From Archegozetes longisetosus (lineage: Eukaryota; Arthropoda; Arachnida; Sarcoptiformes; Trhypochthoniidae), in contig JAEMBT020000004.1 of assembly GCA_018873245.2 (NCBI GenBank), positions 7,605,073 through 7,669,072 of the forward strand: a stretch of 64,000 nt of DNA, written 5' to 3'. This document shows, piece by piece, positions 34,822-46,546 of the stretch (position 1 is its first letter; the number at the start of each line of letters is the position of its first letter). A program made the position numbers and the translations under genes. The notes below the pieces were generated by a model, which saw nothing but the letters and a program-made list of their open reading frames with translations, ran no database searches and was not told where the DNA came from.

Positions 34822-35519
34822 TATTAGTATGTTCAATAAGTTTCTAGAATCAAAGAAACCACTGAATTTTTCAGACTTTTCTCAGTAAATTATTCAAATA
34901 TGACCTAAATAATGATGATTGACCTGATCCATCTGTTTCTACCACTTGTCGAAGATTTGATGCATTCATTTTTATGAATTCTCAAAAGAGAGAAAATTGC
35001 AAAAAATGCTGGCAAACTTAACATAAACCTCCACCATGTCGAGGTTATTGCACACAACTCGATGCGATCTTCCAGTAGACACTTTGACATATTCAGCTAA
35101 TTGACTGACCCGGTTGCTTGGATCTCTCATTTAGAGGATTTCGACTGTAGGCTTGGATTTTACGGTGATGTTTTCGAATCCACCTCCGATAATCTCATCA
35201 GAAAAAATCTGATTAACTAGATCAGACAATAAGTAGGAATAGTGAATATGTTAACGGGAGATAAGCATCAAGCTATGAGCAGTTTTAATCAAATGACGAA
35301 AGCTTGCGTCCAAAAAGTCTTCTCACATGCTGTTTCTCTCACATGCCGTTTAATTCTTTTCTTCAATGGCGAAGAGAATTTTTAAAATTTCTTTGATAAG
35401 TAGCAGAAAAAGATGGGTCAGTTCAATTATCATTTAGGTCATATTGAATAATTTACTGAGAAAAGTCTGAAAAATTCAGTGGTTTCTCTGATTCTAAGAA
35501 CTTATTGAACATACTAATA
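34822..35519. mobile_element. Foldback element with about 100-bp inverted arms
   Basis: Left arm 34822-34925 (attagtatgttcaataagtt, cactgaatttttcagactt) is matched inverted at 35410-35519. The middle has a degenerate minus-strand frame with a possible helix-turn-helix (QLAEYVKVSTGRSHRVV), like the N-terminus of a Tc1-type transposase, but it is broken. The element is inserted within copy C. Confidence 0.6.
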
Positions 35520-35738
35520 TATAGTTACTTGATTTTTAAAGAGTAGTATTTGAAATTTCAAAAGTGAATAACTCTTGAAGCATTCACCTTATATGCTTAA
35601 AACTTATGTTTATGAAAACTATGTGCAAAACCTTTGAAATGATGTGCATATCACAGATGTTCATCAGTGGACCCATTGGAACAGATGATGATATGCACAT
35701 CATTTCAAAGGTTTTTGCACACAGTTTTAACAAATATA

Positions 35739-37016
35739 CGTAGGGACTTCAAAAAGTAAACAATATCGTATTGAACAATTTAACCCGCAAGTCATATTTT
35801 TGTTTATTTTTATTCATGAACATTAAACTAAAAGTTAGAGAAAAATTGATATATAATTACGCTGTTTTTAATAAGAAATCATTTAAGTTTCAATAATGGC
35901 TAGCATAGGGCAGCGAGCTGTTATCAATTTTTCGCAAAACTTGTTAAAAAACTCAGAGATTCACCAAGAAATGTTGAAATTGTATGGAGATGAATATTGC
36001 ACTTATGATCATGTAAGACATCGGGTCAACGAGTTTAAATTCGGTCGGAAAAATATCGAGGATGAACCTCGTTCAGGTCGACCTCAAGCGAAAACCACTC
36101 CGGAGATGGTACATGCTGTTCATAGAGTAGTTATGGAAGATCGCCGGTTGAGCATTGCAAAAGTTTCGGAGTTATGTTGGATTAGTATTGGGTCTGTTAG
36201 CTCGATAGTTCGATTTCGCATGACATTTTAGACATGTCAAAGGTTAGTTCTCGTTGAGTGCCAAGAATGTTACGTTATCATGAAAGGGAAGCTCGCGTGA
36301 AGTATTCAAAAGAAAATTTAGCGATTTATAATGCAAATCCTGAGAATTTTGAATACGGTTTGGTAACTGGAGATGAGACATGGGTTCGTCATTATGAACC
36401 TGGAACAAGAATAGAAACAATGCAGTGGACCTTACGTGGTAAACAGCGACTGCTAAAGTTAAAAGTGAAAAAATCGGTTGGAAAAGTTCTAGCATTAGTA
36501 GTTTGGGACGCGCAAGGGATTATTCTAGTGTATTATTTAAAACATGGTAGAACTATTACGGGACAGTATTATGCTGATCTCATGGCTAAGTTGAGGCAGG
36601 CTATTGTTTCAAAGCGGCGCGGTAAAGTTAAGCGAGGAGTTATTTTGTTGTATGATAGTGCTCCAGCCCACTCTTCGAAAATCGCCATGCAGCCTTTGCA
36701 AGAATTAAAATTTAAACTTCTCAATCACCTCCTTATTCTCCAGATCTTGCCCCTTCCGACTATCACTTGTTTCCTAATTTGAAGAAGTTTAATGAGAGGC
36801 CAGAGATTTACAACTGGCGATGAAGTAAAAGATGCAGTCTCGACCTGGTTTTTGAACCAATCAAAAGATTTTTATTTACAGGGTATTCAAGCACTCAAAC
36901 AAAGATATATCAAATGTATTGAAATAATGGGTGATTATGTAGAAAAATAAAATTTAAATTAGAGTTGTTTTCATTACCATTCTACTTTATATGGTTTACT
37001 TTTTGAAGTCCCAACG
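35739..37016 (+). mobile_element. Mariner-family transposon, degenerate
   Basis: About 1,278 bp flanked by TA on both sides (35737-35738, 37017-37018). Inverted ends share GGGACTTCAAAAAGTAAAC. The transposase reads plus-strand from ATG 35896 (MASIGQRAVINF, ... EDEPRSGRPQAKT). The DD34D residues are visible as VTGDETWVRH, LLYDSAPAHSS and SPDLAPSDYHLFP. The frame is broken by shifts near 36215, 36725 and 36790 and by a TGA at 36255-36257, so it cannot make transposase. The ends look intact and could still be mobilised in trans. Confidence 0.88.
35896..36950 (+). pseudogene. Mariner transposase pseudogene
   Basis: The N-terminal helix-turn-helix half is open at 35896-36231, the middle at 36258-36782, and the C-terminal part continues in other frames to a TAA near 36950 (YIKCIEIMGDYVEK). 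All three catalytic aspartates are present in the DNA, but in frames separated by three indels and one stop. Confidence 0.88.
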
Positions 37017-37190
37017 TAAGTCAAGCATATCAAATGAACACCCCAAGAGTTATTCACTCTTGAAATCTTGAATATCACCTTTAAAAATCAATTAACTATA
37101 TAATGAGTGTTCGAAATTTTTTCCACGGAACCAGAAGTTACCAAGATCTGTTATTTTGGTCGAAGATTTATCAGTATATATCAAATGTAT

Positions 37191-38605
37191 ATACTATATC
37201 AGTTTAAAGTTGAAAACTTGATTGTAATACTTTAACGCTTATGAGAGCTCTATGAGAAATATATCTTATATCGAACGTGTGCAAACTTCATTGTATCTAA
37301 ACATGTTTAATTCATTGAAATGTCTTTTATATCGAGCTTCTACTGTATTTCATCAAAGATCCGAGTATTTTTTTTCCTTACACATGAAATTATATAAATT
37401 TGCTCAATCATTTCATGTTTCATTGTATAGAATTTATAAACTTGACTATTTGAACTAAAAGAATTTGTTCTAATTATGAATTTTTAACATTTGATGTAGT
37501 ATATTTGATCCTATTTTACATTTAGTCTTATGCCGCATTCAATCTTTTTGTTTTCGATATTATTAATTCGATCTTTTTTCATTCGATATTTTGTTTTCGA
37601 TCTCTCGTCGTAGTACAAACTATGTTAGTACCCCGACTGGGATACCGAAAGGGTTTCTAACTCAATATTGCCTGAAAGCCAATCCAAAGAGCATGTACTC
37701 GAAACGGGGGTCACCTCCCCGAGGTGGTGACGGAAACGGCCTTCTAGGGCCAGCTATGACCCCTGTCTCGCATATGTACAGTTTGACCCGTTTATAGTAA
37801 ACTCTGATATAGTATAGGCACACTTATTGTAAACAATAAGCGTCGCATCGAATTATTTTCCATAAAAGCTTATAGTAAAAAAGTACGTTTATTGTGAAGT
37901 TAGTTATAGTGAAGATACACTTATTGTAAACAATTTTGTATGCACCGACTTATACACGCAATGTATACTTATAGTGAACTCTTACAAATTGAATTCTTAA
38001 CATATTTAATTATAGTGCGATAATAACAATGTTTTGACCAATGAATATACTAATTTTATATTCATTGATCAAAAAATTGTTATAAAAATATCATCAAATA
38101 GTGATGCTCTCAATGAGATTTATAATCTCAGGTTATACTTGGGGTCGCTTTCAGAAGTTGATTCCTCTGTATGATTCGCTGACAAAAATTGAAAATTTAA
38201 TTTTGTAAAATCAAGCTTCATTAAAATAATCACTAATTGCAGATTATTTTGATAAAATGCTTAAATCTTATTTTGATTATGTTGTATGTCATCATTATTT
38301 CATTGAAACGTTAGGTTATTAAATTATTATGTTTACAGTCAATTATTTCACAATCAATGTTTATAGCGAAGTACAGTTATAGTTAACAACTTTTGCTGCA
38401 CCAATCACTTCACCAATACATTGACTTGATCAATGGGATAGGATTTTATTTGTAGATGAAATTTAGTTAATTGTATTTCAAATATACTTCAAAACATTAT
38501 TAAAAGCAATGAAGACCATACAAAATACTGATTCAACGTATATTATAATTTATTACTCATGTAATTTTGATATTTTTAAAATATAAACGTGAAAAATAAT
38601 ATAAA
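37191..38605. other. Non-coding, possible repeat remnants
   Basis: AT-rich except for a short GC-rich patch at 37620-37790 that contains a hairpin (ggtcacctccccgaggtggtgac). Sequence at 37800-38000 has recurring cttattgtaaacaa / cttatagtgaa motifs, probably an old repeat. No gene. Confidence 0.4.
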
Positions 38606-40155
38606 AAGGTAGATAGTGCCCTTTGAGGGCACCCACTTTTGATGATCGATCCTAATAGTACTCGATATGGTGAGTCGAATGTACAGTCGTTTGCAAAACT
38701 TCGGGAAGTGGTTTTTGAGCATTCTATACTCCTAAACGTCAGTTAATTTGAATGACATTTTTTTATGAACCGACCCTGGGTTGTCAAGAACATTCTCACA
38801 AAGCTGCTAATCAAAATTCTCAAAAGTACCTACCTAATCCATGTAAACGTGTACAGAATAAGCTGAAAATTGAATGCGAGTTCTGAAAATTGGAATAGAA
38901 ACTACTTAAAAAATAAGTGAATACGTGTATTTTTGTTTGACCTAAAAATTCCTTATTTAGTAATTATAGCGCATTAAACTTGAAATTCCGATAATTTCAT
39001 TTGAGCGTAACTTCTGAACCAAGAACCAGAACTACTTGAAAATGGTATCAAATTGGAGGTATTTTAAAGCCCTTCTTCCAACAATAGGCAAGTTTGCTTG
39101 TATATGCAAATTTCCTATTCGTAATCAAAATAATGTGATTTTATGATTTTGTTTACGGGTTTTGGTTGAAAATATCGTAACTATACTTATAAATGTTTAA
39201 TAAAGTAATGCTTGATGAATTTTTGTACTTAAGTTAATTGGCTTAATAAATTTTTAATTTTGCAAATCAAATCTCAAAAATTAACCAATATTCTTATAAA
39301 GCTTTAGGATAATTCCAATTTGATACCATTTTCAAGTAGTTCTGGTTCTTGGTTCAGAAGTTACGCTCAAATGAAATTATCGGAATTTCAAGTTTAATGC
39401 GCTATAATTACTAAATAAGGAGTTTTTAGGTCAAACAAAAATACACGTATTCACTTATTTTTTAAGTAGTTTCTATTCCAATTTTCAGAACTCGAATTCA
39501 ATTTTCAGCTTATTCTGTACACGTTTACATGGATTAGGTAGGTACTTTTGAGAATTTTGATTAGCAGCTTTGTGAGAATGTTCTTGACAGAGTTTATTTA
39601 TAAAAAATTTCATCCAAATTGACTAACGTTTAGGGTTATAAAATGCTCAAAAACCACTTCCCGAAGTTTTGCAAACGACTGTACATTACATTCCCATGTT
39701 CTATCCATAAATTACGTAAAATATTAAATATTTAATAAACTCAAAAATAGTTCTATCGCTAGGTATCCCCTCCTAAGCGCGCTATTAAACAATTAAGTAT
39801 CTACGTGCGTGATTTAACCCAAGTGAAAATTGCGTCAGGTCGTGAGGCGTTCCGAGTGAAGCGATCTGACGCTACTTCAATTTAGGTTAAATCGGGTTCG
39901 TGGTGGTTAGGTTAAACGAGTCGTCAATAGATACTTTGAAAGGAAGGATGAATGAAGAGTAGGTGTCTAGGGTGGTCAGGTGAGTACCTGGGGTGGTCGG
40001 GTGAGTCACTGAGGCATATAATAATTATTAAAAAATCAAAATTTTTATGTAATTTATGGATAAAACACAGCATGTGATATGTCGTTAGACTCCACACATC
40101 GTTTACTACTAGGATCTATCATCAAAAGTAGGTGCCCGCAAAGGGAACTCATTAC
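38606..40155. mobile_element. Outer foldback element split by a younger one
   Basis: The left arm begins ccctttgagggcacccactt and continues after the inner insertion with ttctatccataaattacgta at 39705-39725. The right arm (40044-40155) is its inverse: ttatgtaatttatggataaa to aggtgcccgcaaaggg. With the insert removed the arms pair over about 105 bp. The middle (39730-40040) is non-coding. Confidence 0.65.
38680..39691. mobile_element. Foldback element with about 380-bp arms, Tc1/mariner-like ends
   Basis: Outer ends TACAGTCGTTTGCAAAACTT and the inverse AAGTTTTGCAAACGACTGTA, flanked by TA. Arms of about 380 bp (38680-39060 and 39310-39691) match almost throughout, with a 250-bp loop. No coding frame. 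It lies inside the left arm of the outer foldback. Confidence 0.75.
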
Positions 40156-42291
40156 CGATAAGACACAAAGTTTGGTAATTAATAGGTGAAAGGGACACTA
40201 TTCTGATATTGTAATGTGCAGCTAGGAATCATATCAACACAGCATAAGCCTTCACATATCTATGTTGTATTTCAAAAGAACAAGAACTGAAAACCTGGGA
40301 GAAATTAACATGCTGTTCAATCACATGAATTGATCAAAAATACAAGTTAAAGTTGGAAGAAAGAAATTCTAGACGAATAATATACACGCGACTACTAAGA
40401 TAAATTTAGACTATTCTAGAATCTATAAAAGTTTCCTTAGCATAGGCTGTAAGAACATTAACATTTGACATAGGAACAGTTATTAGTTATGATAACATTT
40501 TAAGACTATATCAAGTATTTTTCTTAGACCATCGCTCCGTTTACTTATGTTTAATATGGTTTTAAAATGATATTGTGAGTGCATATAACATTTCGCGCTC
40601 ACAAGTTATCAATTACTGTTAGCCATCAGAAACTGTAAACAATTTTTTCTCCGAATCCGAGCCATTTCGAATTCAGAAATACGTGCGTAAATAACTTGTT
40701 GATCATTTACCGATAAGTGATCTTTGAGTTCCCTCTTAGCTGATTACGTAACTGGTCAGTAACAAATGATCAACAAACTGTATTATTGAACGACAATAGA
40801 AATACACGTGAAGGAAAGTTTTCGCCTCATCTCTAAACGTAATTAGAGTCGTCTCAGGAGTTGAAAGGAGAGTTCGTGTCCAACTTATGAATAGTTGATT
40901 TAATGTACAGCTCTTTTGTGACATTTAATAAAGTATTTTATACGCAAAGTTGTTTTGTTTTATTAAGAGAGTGAGTGAAGGCAAACGATAAGTGCAACGC
41001 ACTCATTCATTAGAGGTTCTTACACTTACAATATCAAGCTACTTGAAACGGTGATATCCGATCTAATTAGATTTAGGCTGTCACATGAAATAATGGTTTA
41101 GAAGCAAGAGAGGTGAATGGTATAGGATGAATAGAGAACACACTTTATAAGTCTATGGGAAGTTGTTACCTCCGTATTACATCGGTAGTTCTCGGTAATT
41201 TACTGGTAACTCATCAGCAAGTGATCAAAATAATTTTCATATACTTCGCTGAAAATAGGATTATTTTGTATGTGAAAATAATAATTAAAATATATAGAAC
41301 CCCAAAAAGATTTTGTTAAAAAATTATAGAACTTAAAAATGAGTATTCACAATTTATCAGTGTTAGTTAAGAAGCTAGAGTTTTATGTAGTCTACCTTAC
41401 TATGAGACAATAAGAAATGACGAGGGGTAAAATTTTTGACTCATGAACAGAAATGATGCTCGAAAAGGTAGATTGTGAAGTCGATGAAAATAGTTGAGTG
41501 AATCGAACTAGAATAAAAATTTTTGACGATACAACGTAAAAGAGAAGAGAACTCCTTTTCACTTCTTAGATTTTTAGTTTGGATTAAGAATTTACAAAAT
41601 CTTAGTTGATGTTATTATAAATCTTTATTAATATAATTATGAACTAAGCATTTTTAAAAAATAATGTATTAGTATGAACTTGAATTCCAATTCAAAGGAG
41701 AATGCACACTTTCTATAGGGTTTGTGCTCCCACGTGGACTTTCGATTTTTGTATACCGTTAGAACAATGATGCACACCACTACCGCCCCAACTGATGCCA
41801 AAGGTTAAAATGAAGCCCCGAAGTTTATAAGAAGTTGGGCTTAAGCTTCTAAGGACGGGAACTAGGCCCACCATATTAAAAATATAAGCTCCAGATTAGC
41901 TTCCGGTCTTTATGATAGCACCCATGCATTTCTGGACATGAGCTCAAGGATACTTTGCTTAGTAACAAATTTAATTCAGTACTAGGCTGATTCATCTATT
42001 ACTGCGCAGTTGAGAGTGCTGTACGAACCAATTTTCAAAAATTTGATGGCTAGGCCGTGCGATATGAAGCGAGAACTCTACTTGGCCCATCATTATTTCG
42101 GATCTTTAAAATTTTATTTTGTTTAGGATACAAAATTATAGAATCATAATTTACTAAAATATTACTCCATTTTTCCAATTTTTTGACAAAAAATAACGTT
42201 TACTTAGCGATCATTCATTCAAGTCTATATCATCCTCATTATTGAATCTAAGAATATTTTATAACAATTTTAAGCATAAATTAACTATTAT
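40156..42291. other. Non-coding, nothing firmly recognised
   Basis: About 2.1 kb of AT-rich sequence. A GC-richer stretch at 41720-42100 looks like degraded repeat DNA. A minus-strand frame at 40736-40924 has no recognisable feature. The 3' end of the GH16-like gene lies at the right edge. Confidence 0.4.
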
Positions 42292-43538
42292 TTATATTTT
42301 GTTATCGATTGCAAAATACCCTGCCTCACAAATTCTTTTCTCTTTTTGATCTGATTTATCAAAACTTGTAGCTTCACCACCACCTACAATATTATATTCA
42401 CTTAATTCTTGATAAGGTTCATAATATTCGTTAATATTATAAACATCGCAATCATTAGTATCGTAAACGTCATAATCATTTTTAAAATTATTCTCAACAT
42501 TAATGCGCTTCAACTTTTCTGACGTATAAATAAAATCAGATTAATCAATAATAGTAACAGTATTATCAACATTGAAATTGTGACCAAAATAGTTGTTGAA
42601 GCAATGTTTGCTTCTCTCTTGGGTCTAATCAATGGCATAATAGAAGAGCATATTTCATCCCTGAAAACTCGATCGTCTTTAGAATTCAGTTTTTCAGTTC
42701 CATTATTCCACTCATAAATTCTGACATAATCTATAATGAAAAGAGAACACTTCCAACCAGCCGCATCTTCTAGTGTTGCTATTTCGTTAGGAAATTGACG
42801 ATCGTCAACTGTTAAATCAATAACTAGTCTAAATGGCTTATCAAATGGCTGACCATGTTCGGTATAAGCTGGCCCTAGAATTCTGCTTATATTTAGAGAG
42901 AAATAATTGTCATCGTCAAAAAACCACATGAATTTAGACTTATCCCATTCTATAGCATAGGTGTGGAAATCATTCAAACTTATATTACTGGAAGGTCTTT
43001 TCATTTCATGATTTTCATTTACAGCTGGACTGCCATGTTGAAGTCCAGACGCAATTCTCGAATTTTGTTTACTTCTCATGATATTTATTTGTCCATTTAT
43101 TGCCCACTTAGTATGGTTTATAGGTATCATATAAATGGATGACTTTAACAATCTCCCTTCAGGCAAAGCGGCTCTAATCTCGAATCTTCCATATGTAAAA
43201 TTTGGTTTTGAGATTATTTTTCCAGATGAAAATCTTTTGTCCAGATGCTTCTCATAAATTGCTATTATCGCAAGAGTGCCATCAACTAGTCGAAGATTCT
43301 TACTGCTGTTTGTTTTACAATTATTACAACCTTTCAGACAAATTTGAAAAATTAGATTCAAATTATTTCTTTCGACAAAAGAAAAGGTTTGTATACCTTC
43401 ACGTGAGTTTGATTCATTTTCAATATCCCATTTTTCTGTATCAAGAGTTTGATTATTAAATTCATCATTCCATTTGAGTTTCCATTTTGCTTGAGATTCC
43501 TTCAGGAGTAGAATCATGAATAGAATATGAATATTCAT
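42292..43538 (-). CDS. Membrane-anchored GH16-like protein lacking catalytic residues
   Basis: The main frame is 43538-42510, 342 codons. It begins with a signal peptide (MNIHILFMILLLKESQA) and a GH16 fold: KWNDEFNNQTLD, YGRFEIRAALPEGR, HTYAIEWDKSKFMWFFDD, DDRQFPNE and IDYVRIYEW. The catalytic signature E-I-D-I-M-E reads QINIMR, so both glutamates are gone. It resembles beta-glucan recognition proteins (GNBP). Unusually, a membrane helix follows (ILVTISMLIILLLLLINLILF). The frame stops right after RQKS, but a frame one base away opens at 42513 and runs 73 codons (42513-42292) as a charged, Tyr-rich tail (YYEPYQELSEYNIV). One missing A in the AAAA at 42514-42517 would separate them. Confidence 0.75.
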
Positions 43539-44836
43539 TTTAAACTCGAAATTTATAACTTTTACAGCTTGGGAATGAATGTTTGATAAAGTATAGCTTA
43601 TGTAACTAGAATACAGTGATATTCAGAATTTTCCACTATCCTTTTGAAGATGTTTAGTGCAAAGAAGACATTAATTAAATTTATAAATGAAAAATGGTTG
43701 ACGTATGAATGGAAGCAGCATTATACTAGTTCATGGGCAGGTAGTTGTAGTGGAGGTTTGTCAGTAGGAATATTTAGACTGAGTCATTAGAAGGCTGTTA
43801 TTTGTAAGCGTCAGAACGGATACTCGACTTCCCGAATTTTATCGAATAATCCTGGGTTCGATTAATTCTTCTCGACTCTTGAGTAAACTCTAGAGGGGAA
43901 ACGATTCCCGGTATTGAAGTACAAAAGCAATCAACTCAGTTGGCTTATACGTTGAATATCATCTCTCATACGCTCGCATAACTTCTTCAATGGCTCTTTC
44001 GAATAACTTTCGAAAATTAATACAAATAAAGTGATACAAAATACGACAATTATAATTTGCAAATGGCTCCTAAATTCTGCAAAAGTTAAAAATTAAATTT
44101 TAAATTACTTTTTGATACTCAATTTCAGGTGTTAGCAAATTCTTATCTCGCTTCTCAAGAGGTAACGCCTTAGACTCACAAGCCTCCGAACAAGATTCAA
44201 AACTTTTTACGGGTTATCTTTTATTTTTCAAGTCTAATAAATAATAAAACCTTTTGTAATTTTCAGAATTTATATTAGTCAAATAGGACTCCAATCAAAA
44301 AGCCAATATTCTCGAATAAACATTGATAAGTTGTTTACAATTTGACTAACTATAAAATTTTAAAGGAAAATTTCTTTGAAGTGAAAAGTGATTAAATTTA
44401 GTGCTTGAACGTGTCCTAATTTTTTAAAGATTTTGAAAAAATGGTGGTTTAATTCGAGAAATAACGCCTAATTTGAAACGGGTCCATCTTAGAAACTTAT
44501 ACTCAAAGCTAACAAGATATTAAAAAACAAACCAATTATTTCAAATACGGACATTAAAAGAATTTCGATTCGAATTATGAACGCGATTCGTTGCAGTCTG
44601 AAGTCTATTTGAAAGAGTTTTACACTTTCAGGCCTCTGAAGTAGTATATAATAGAGGCAAAGATCGCAAAATTACGTCGAGTGATGGTAAATCTTCTAAA
44701 TTATTATAGAGAGCTATAGTAATTTGCAAAAGTTGTCACATCGGAAGTAGTATTACAATTAATGAAGGACAGAAGCTCGAATAAGCGAGCTTTTAAGCTT
44801 CTTACCAAAAATTTGATTACTCATCAGGTAAATAAA
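43539..44836. other. Intergenic, nothing recognised
   Basis: AT-rich spacer upstream of the GH16-like gene. No exon, RNA gene or clear repeat was recognised. Confidence 0.5.
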
Positions 44837-44989
44837 TATATGTAGCCTCTTTTTGAAGAAGTGCTTTAGCAAATAGGTCTTCTACTATGCGTTAAAAATC
44901 TTTCTATATTGAATTCAATATAGAAATATTTTTAATCCATGTTAAAGGCTTATTCGCTAAGACACTTCTTCAAAAACAGGCTACATATA
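44837..44989. mobile_element. 153-bp near-perfect hairpin element
   Basis: Ends tatatgtagcctctttttga and its inverse tcaaaaacaggctacatata. The arms pair nearly to the centre (ttctatattgaattcaatat), leaving no real loop. The most likely reading is a small MITE; a long hairpin RNA source is possible. Confidence 0.6.
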
Positions 44990-45019
44990 TGAAGTTTGAC
45001 TAAAATTTTCAAATTATTA

Positions 45020-45378
45020 GGATGTTCCATTCAAAGTGACGCAGGCTTGTGGCAGTGTGTCTTTGATGCCACAGGGTGGAATTGGTTGCCATTTCGGATT
45101 TGTATTTGCTGATTCTTGACTTGTGAAACGAGTCAAATTAACTTTTTCGGATCAACTATGGACAGATAAGAGTTAGTTAACTATGTTAATGATTAAGAGC
45201 AACGAAGTCTCATTAAAAACAGAATTGACTAACTTCTTTCTTTCCACAATTGATCCGAAAAAGCTTATTTGTTTCATAGGACGAGAATTGGTGAATGCAA
45301 GTCCGGGATGGTGATCAGATTTATTTTGCGGTTTCCGAGATACGCCGCTGTATTTCTGTCACTTTGAACGGAACGCCC
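45020..45378. mobile_element. MITE, about 360 bp, TA target
   Basis: Inverted ends GGATGTTCCATTCAAAGTGA and the inverse of TCACTTTGAACGGAACGCCC, flanked by TA. A second inverted pair lies inside (ctttttcggatcaa near 45145 and ttgatccgaaaaag near 45250). No coding frame. Probably Tc1/mariner-type. Confidence 0.6.
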
Positions 45379-45380
45379 TA

Positions 45381-46531
45381 ATAGATATAAAAAGACCAAA
45401 ATTTCTCTACTTATCAATGAGTCATTAAACCATTGCGTCTTAAATATTTTTTTACAATACTAATACGTAATAAATAGTTTGTTATTAGGTTGAACGGTTT
45501 CTTTGTTGAAAATACTAATGCAATTCATTTCTAAACTAATACTAATTATATCTTAATCCAGTATTATACAAGATCTTTTTGCTATTCATGACATTGAAAT
45601 CTGTAAAGTAATTAAAATTCTTATTATGTATGCATTTTTAACTATTATAATTAAAATCAAAATTAATTCTGTCTAAATTAAAACTCTTATAACAAAATAA
45701 ATTAATTTTTATTATATTTAAGTCAAAAGCTTGAAAGCTCAGCTCAGGCTCAAGCTCGACTTCTAGTTATTTCGAGACAGGCTCGCATAAACTCAGGCTC
45801 GAAGCTCGGGGTAGCCAAGCTTTTATCCTCCATTAATTACAATATAAAGAAGGATCAGAGTTTCGCTCAATTTATTTGGCAAACAATTGTCTCTATTTCT
45901 CAGAAATACATGCGAAAAAGACCTTCAAAGTAGAGAATTCAGTACTAACTGTTGATCTCTTGGAAAGGAAATTCAGAAATTAGATGTAATCATCCGTTTC
46001 CTCGAATGGCTGGACGAATTATAAAATTCTCTTTAAGGACTGGCGGACAAGCTAGATTTGAGGCAATCAAAAATTACTTGAATGCATTGAAAAATAGTTA
46101 AACTCTAGAGGAAGCAAAACACTAAAGTTAATCGAGTCTTAAGAAATGCAATTTTTGATTGATTAAATTGTGCCTAAAGTTATTTAGAAGTTTGTAATTT
46201 AGTCATTAGTAATGGTCATTAGAAATTTAATTTACTTTCAAACACTATTCAGTTTCCCAATCAATTAGATATTTAATAGTTTTTTCTCGTGTCAACTCAA
46301 TTAAGGTGTCGATAGATTAATAGATTGTGTTAAAACCAAATCAGAAATCGTGAATTGACTCCATTTTCATATTCTCTAGTGAACGATTAGAATTTTCTGA
46401 CGTTTTAATACTCGATCTCAAAATGTTTCGATTGTATTTTATTAGTTCTTATAACTGTTACTTTGATTAACCAATTAATGATTGAGTAATTTGCGATAAT
46501 TATATCTATATATATATAAATAATGTAAGAG
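45381..46531. other. Intergenic, nothing recognised
   Basis: AT-rich. Contains a short run of agctcgagctcaggctcaag-like repeats near 45730-45820 and a TA-rich tract near 46501-46520. No gene. Confidence 0.5.
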
Positions 46532-46546
46532 AAACACTTTTGAGGG

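Larger units (their letters stand above)
33815..37190. mobile_element. Foldback repeat, copy C, with nested insertions
   Basis: A second copy of the 29.2-29.65 kb element, split by later insertions. Left arm pieces are 33815-33866, 34515-34600, 34800-34822 and 35520-35735. The centre is near 35660 (ccaatggaac region) and the right arm runs 37019-37190 (ttgaaatcttgaatatcacc, gttcgaaattttttccacgg, ttttggtcgaagattt). Insertions: the 40-bp tandem-repeat foldback at 33867-34508, a foldback with about 100-bp arms at 34822-35519, and a mariner at 35739-37016. Arms rejoin when these are removed. Confidence 0.6.

Noticed and set aside
37591..37797. Plus-strand frame of 68 codons in a GC-richer patch
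   Set aside because: Short, contains a hairpin, no protein features; more likely repeat remnant.
43840..43880. T-loop-like string (gggttcgatta) suggesting a tRNA
   Set aside because: No matching acceptor stem, anticodon arm or D arm around it.
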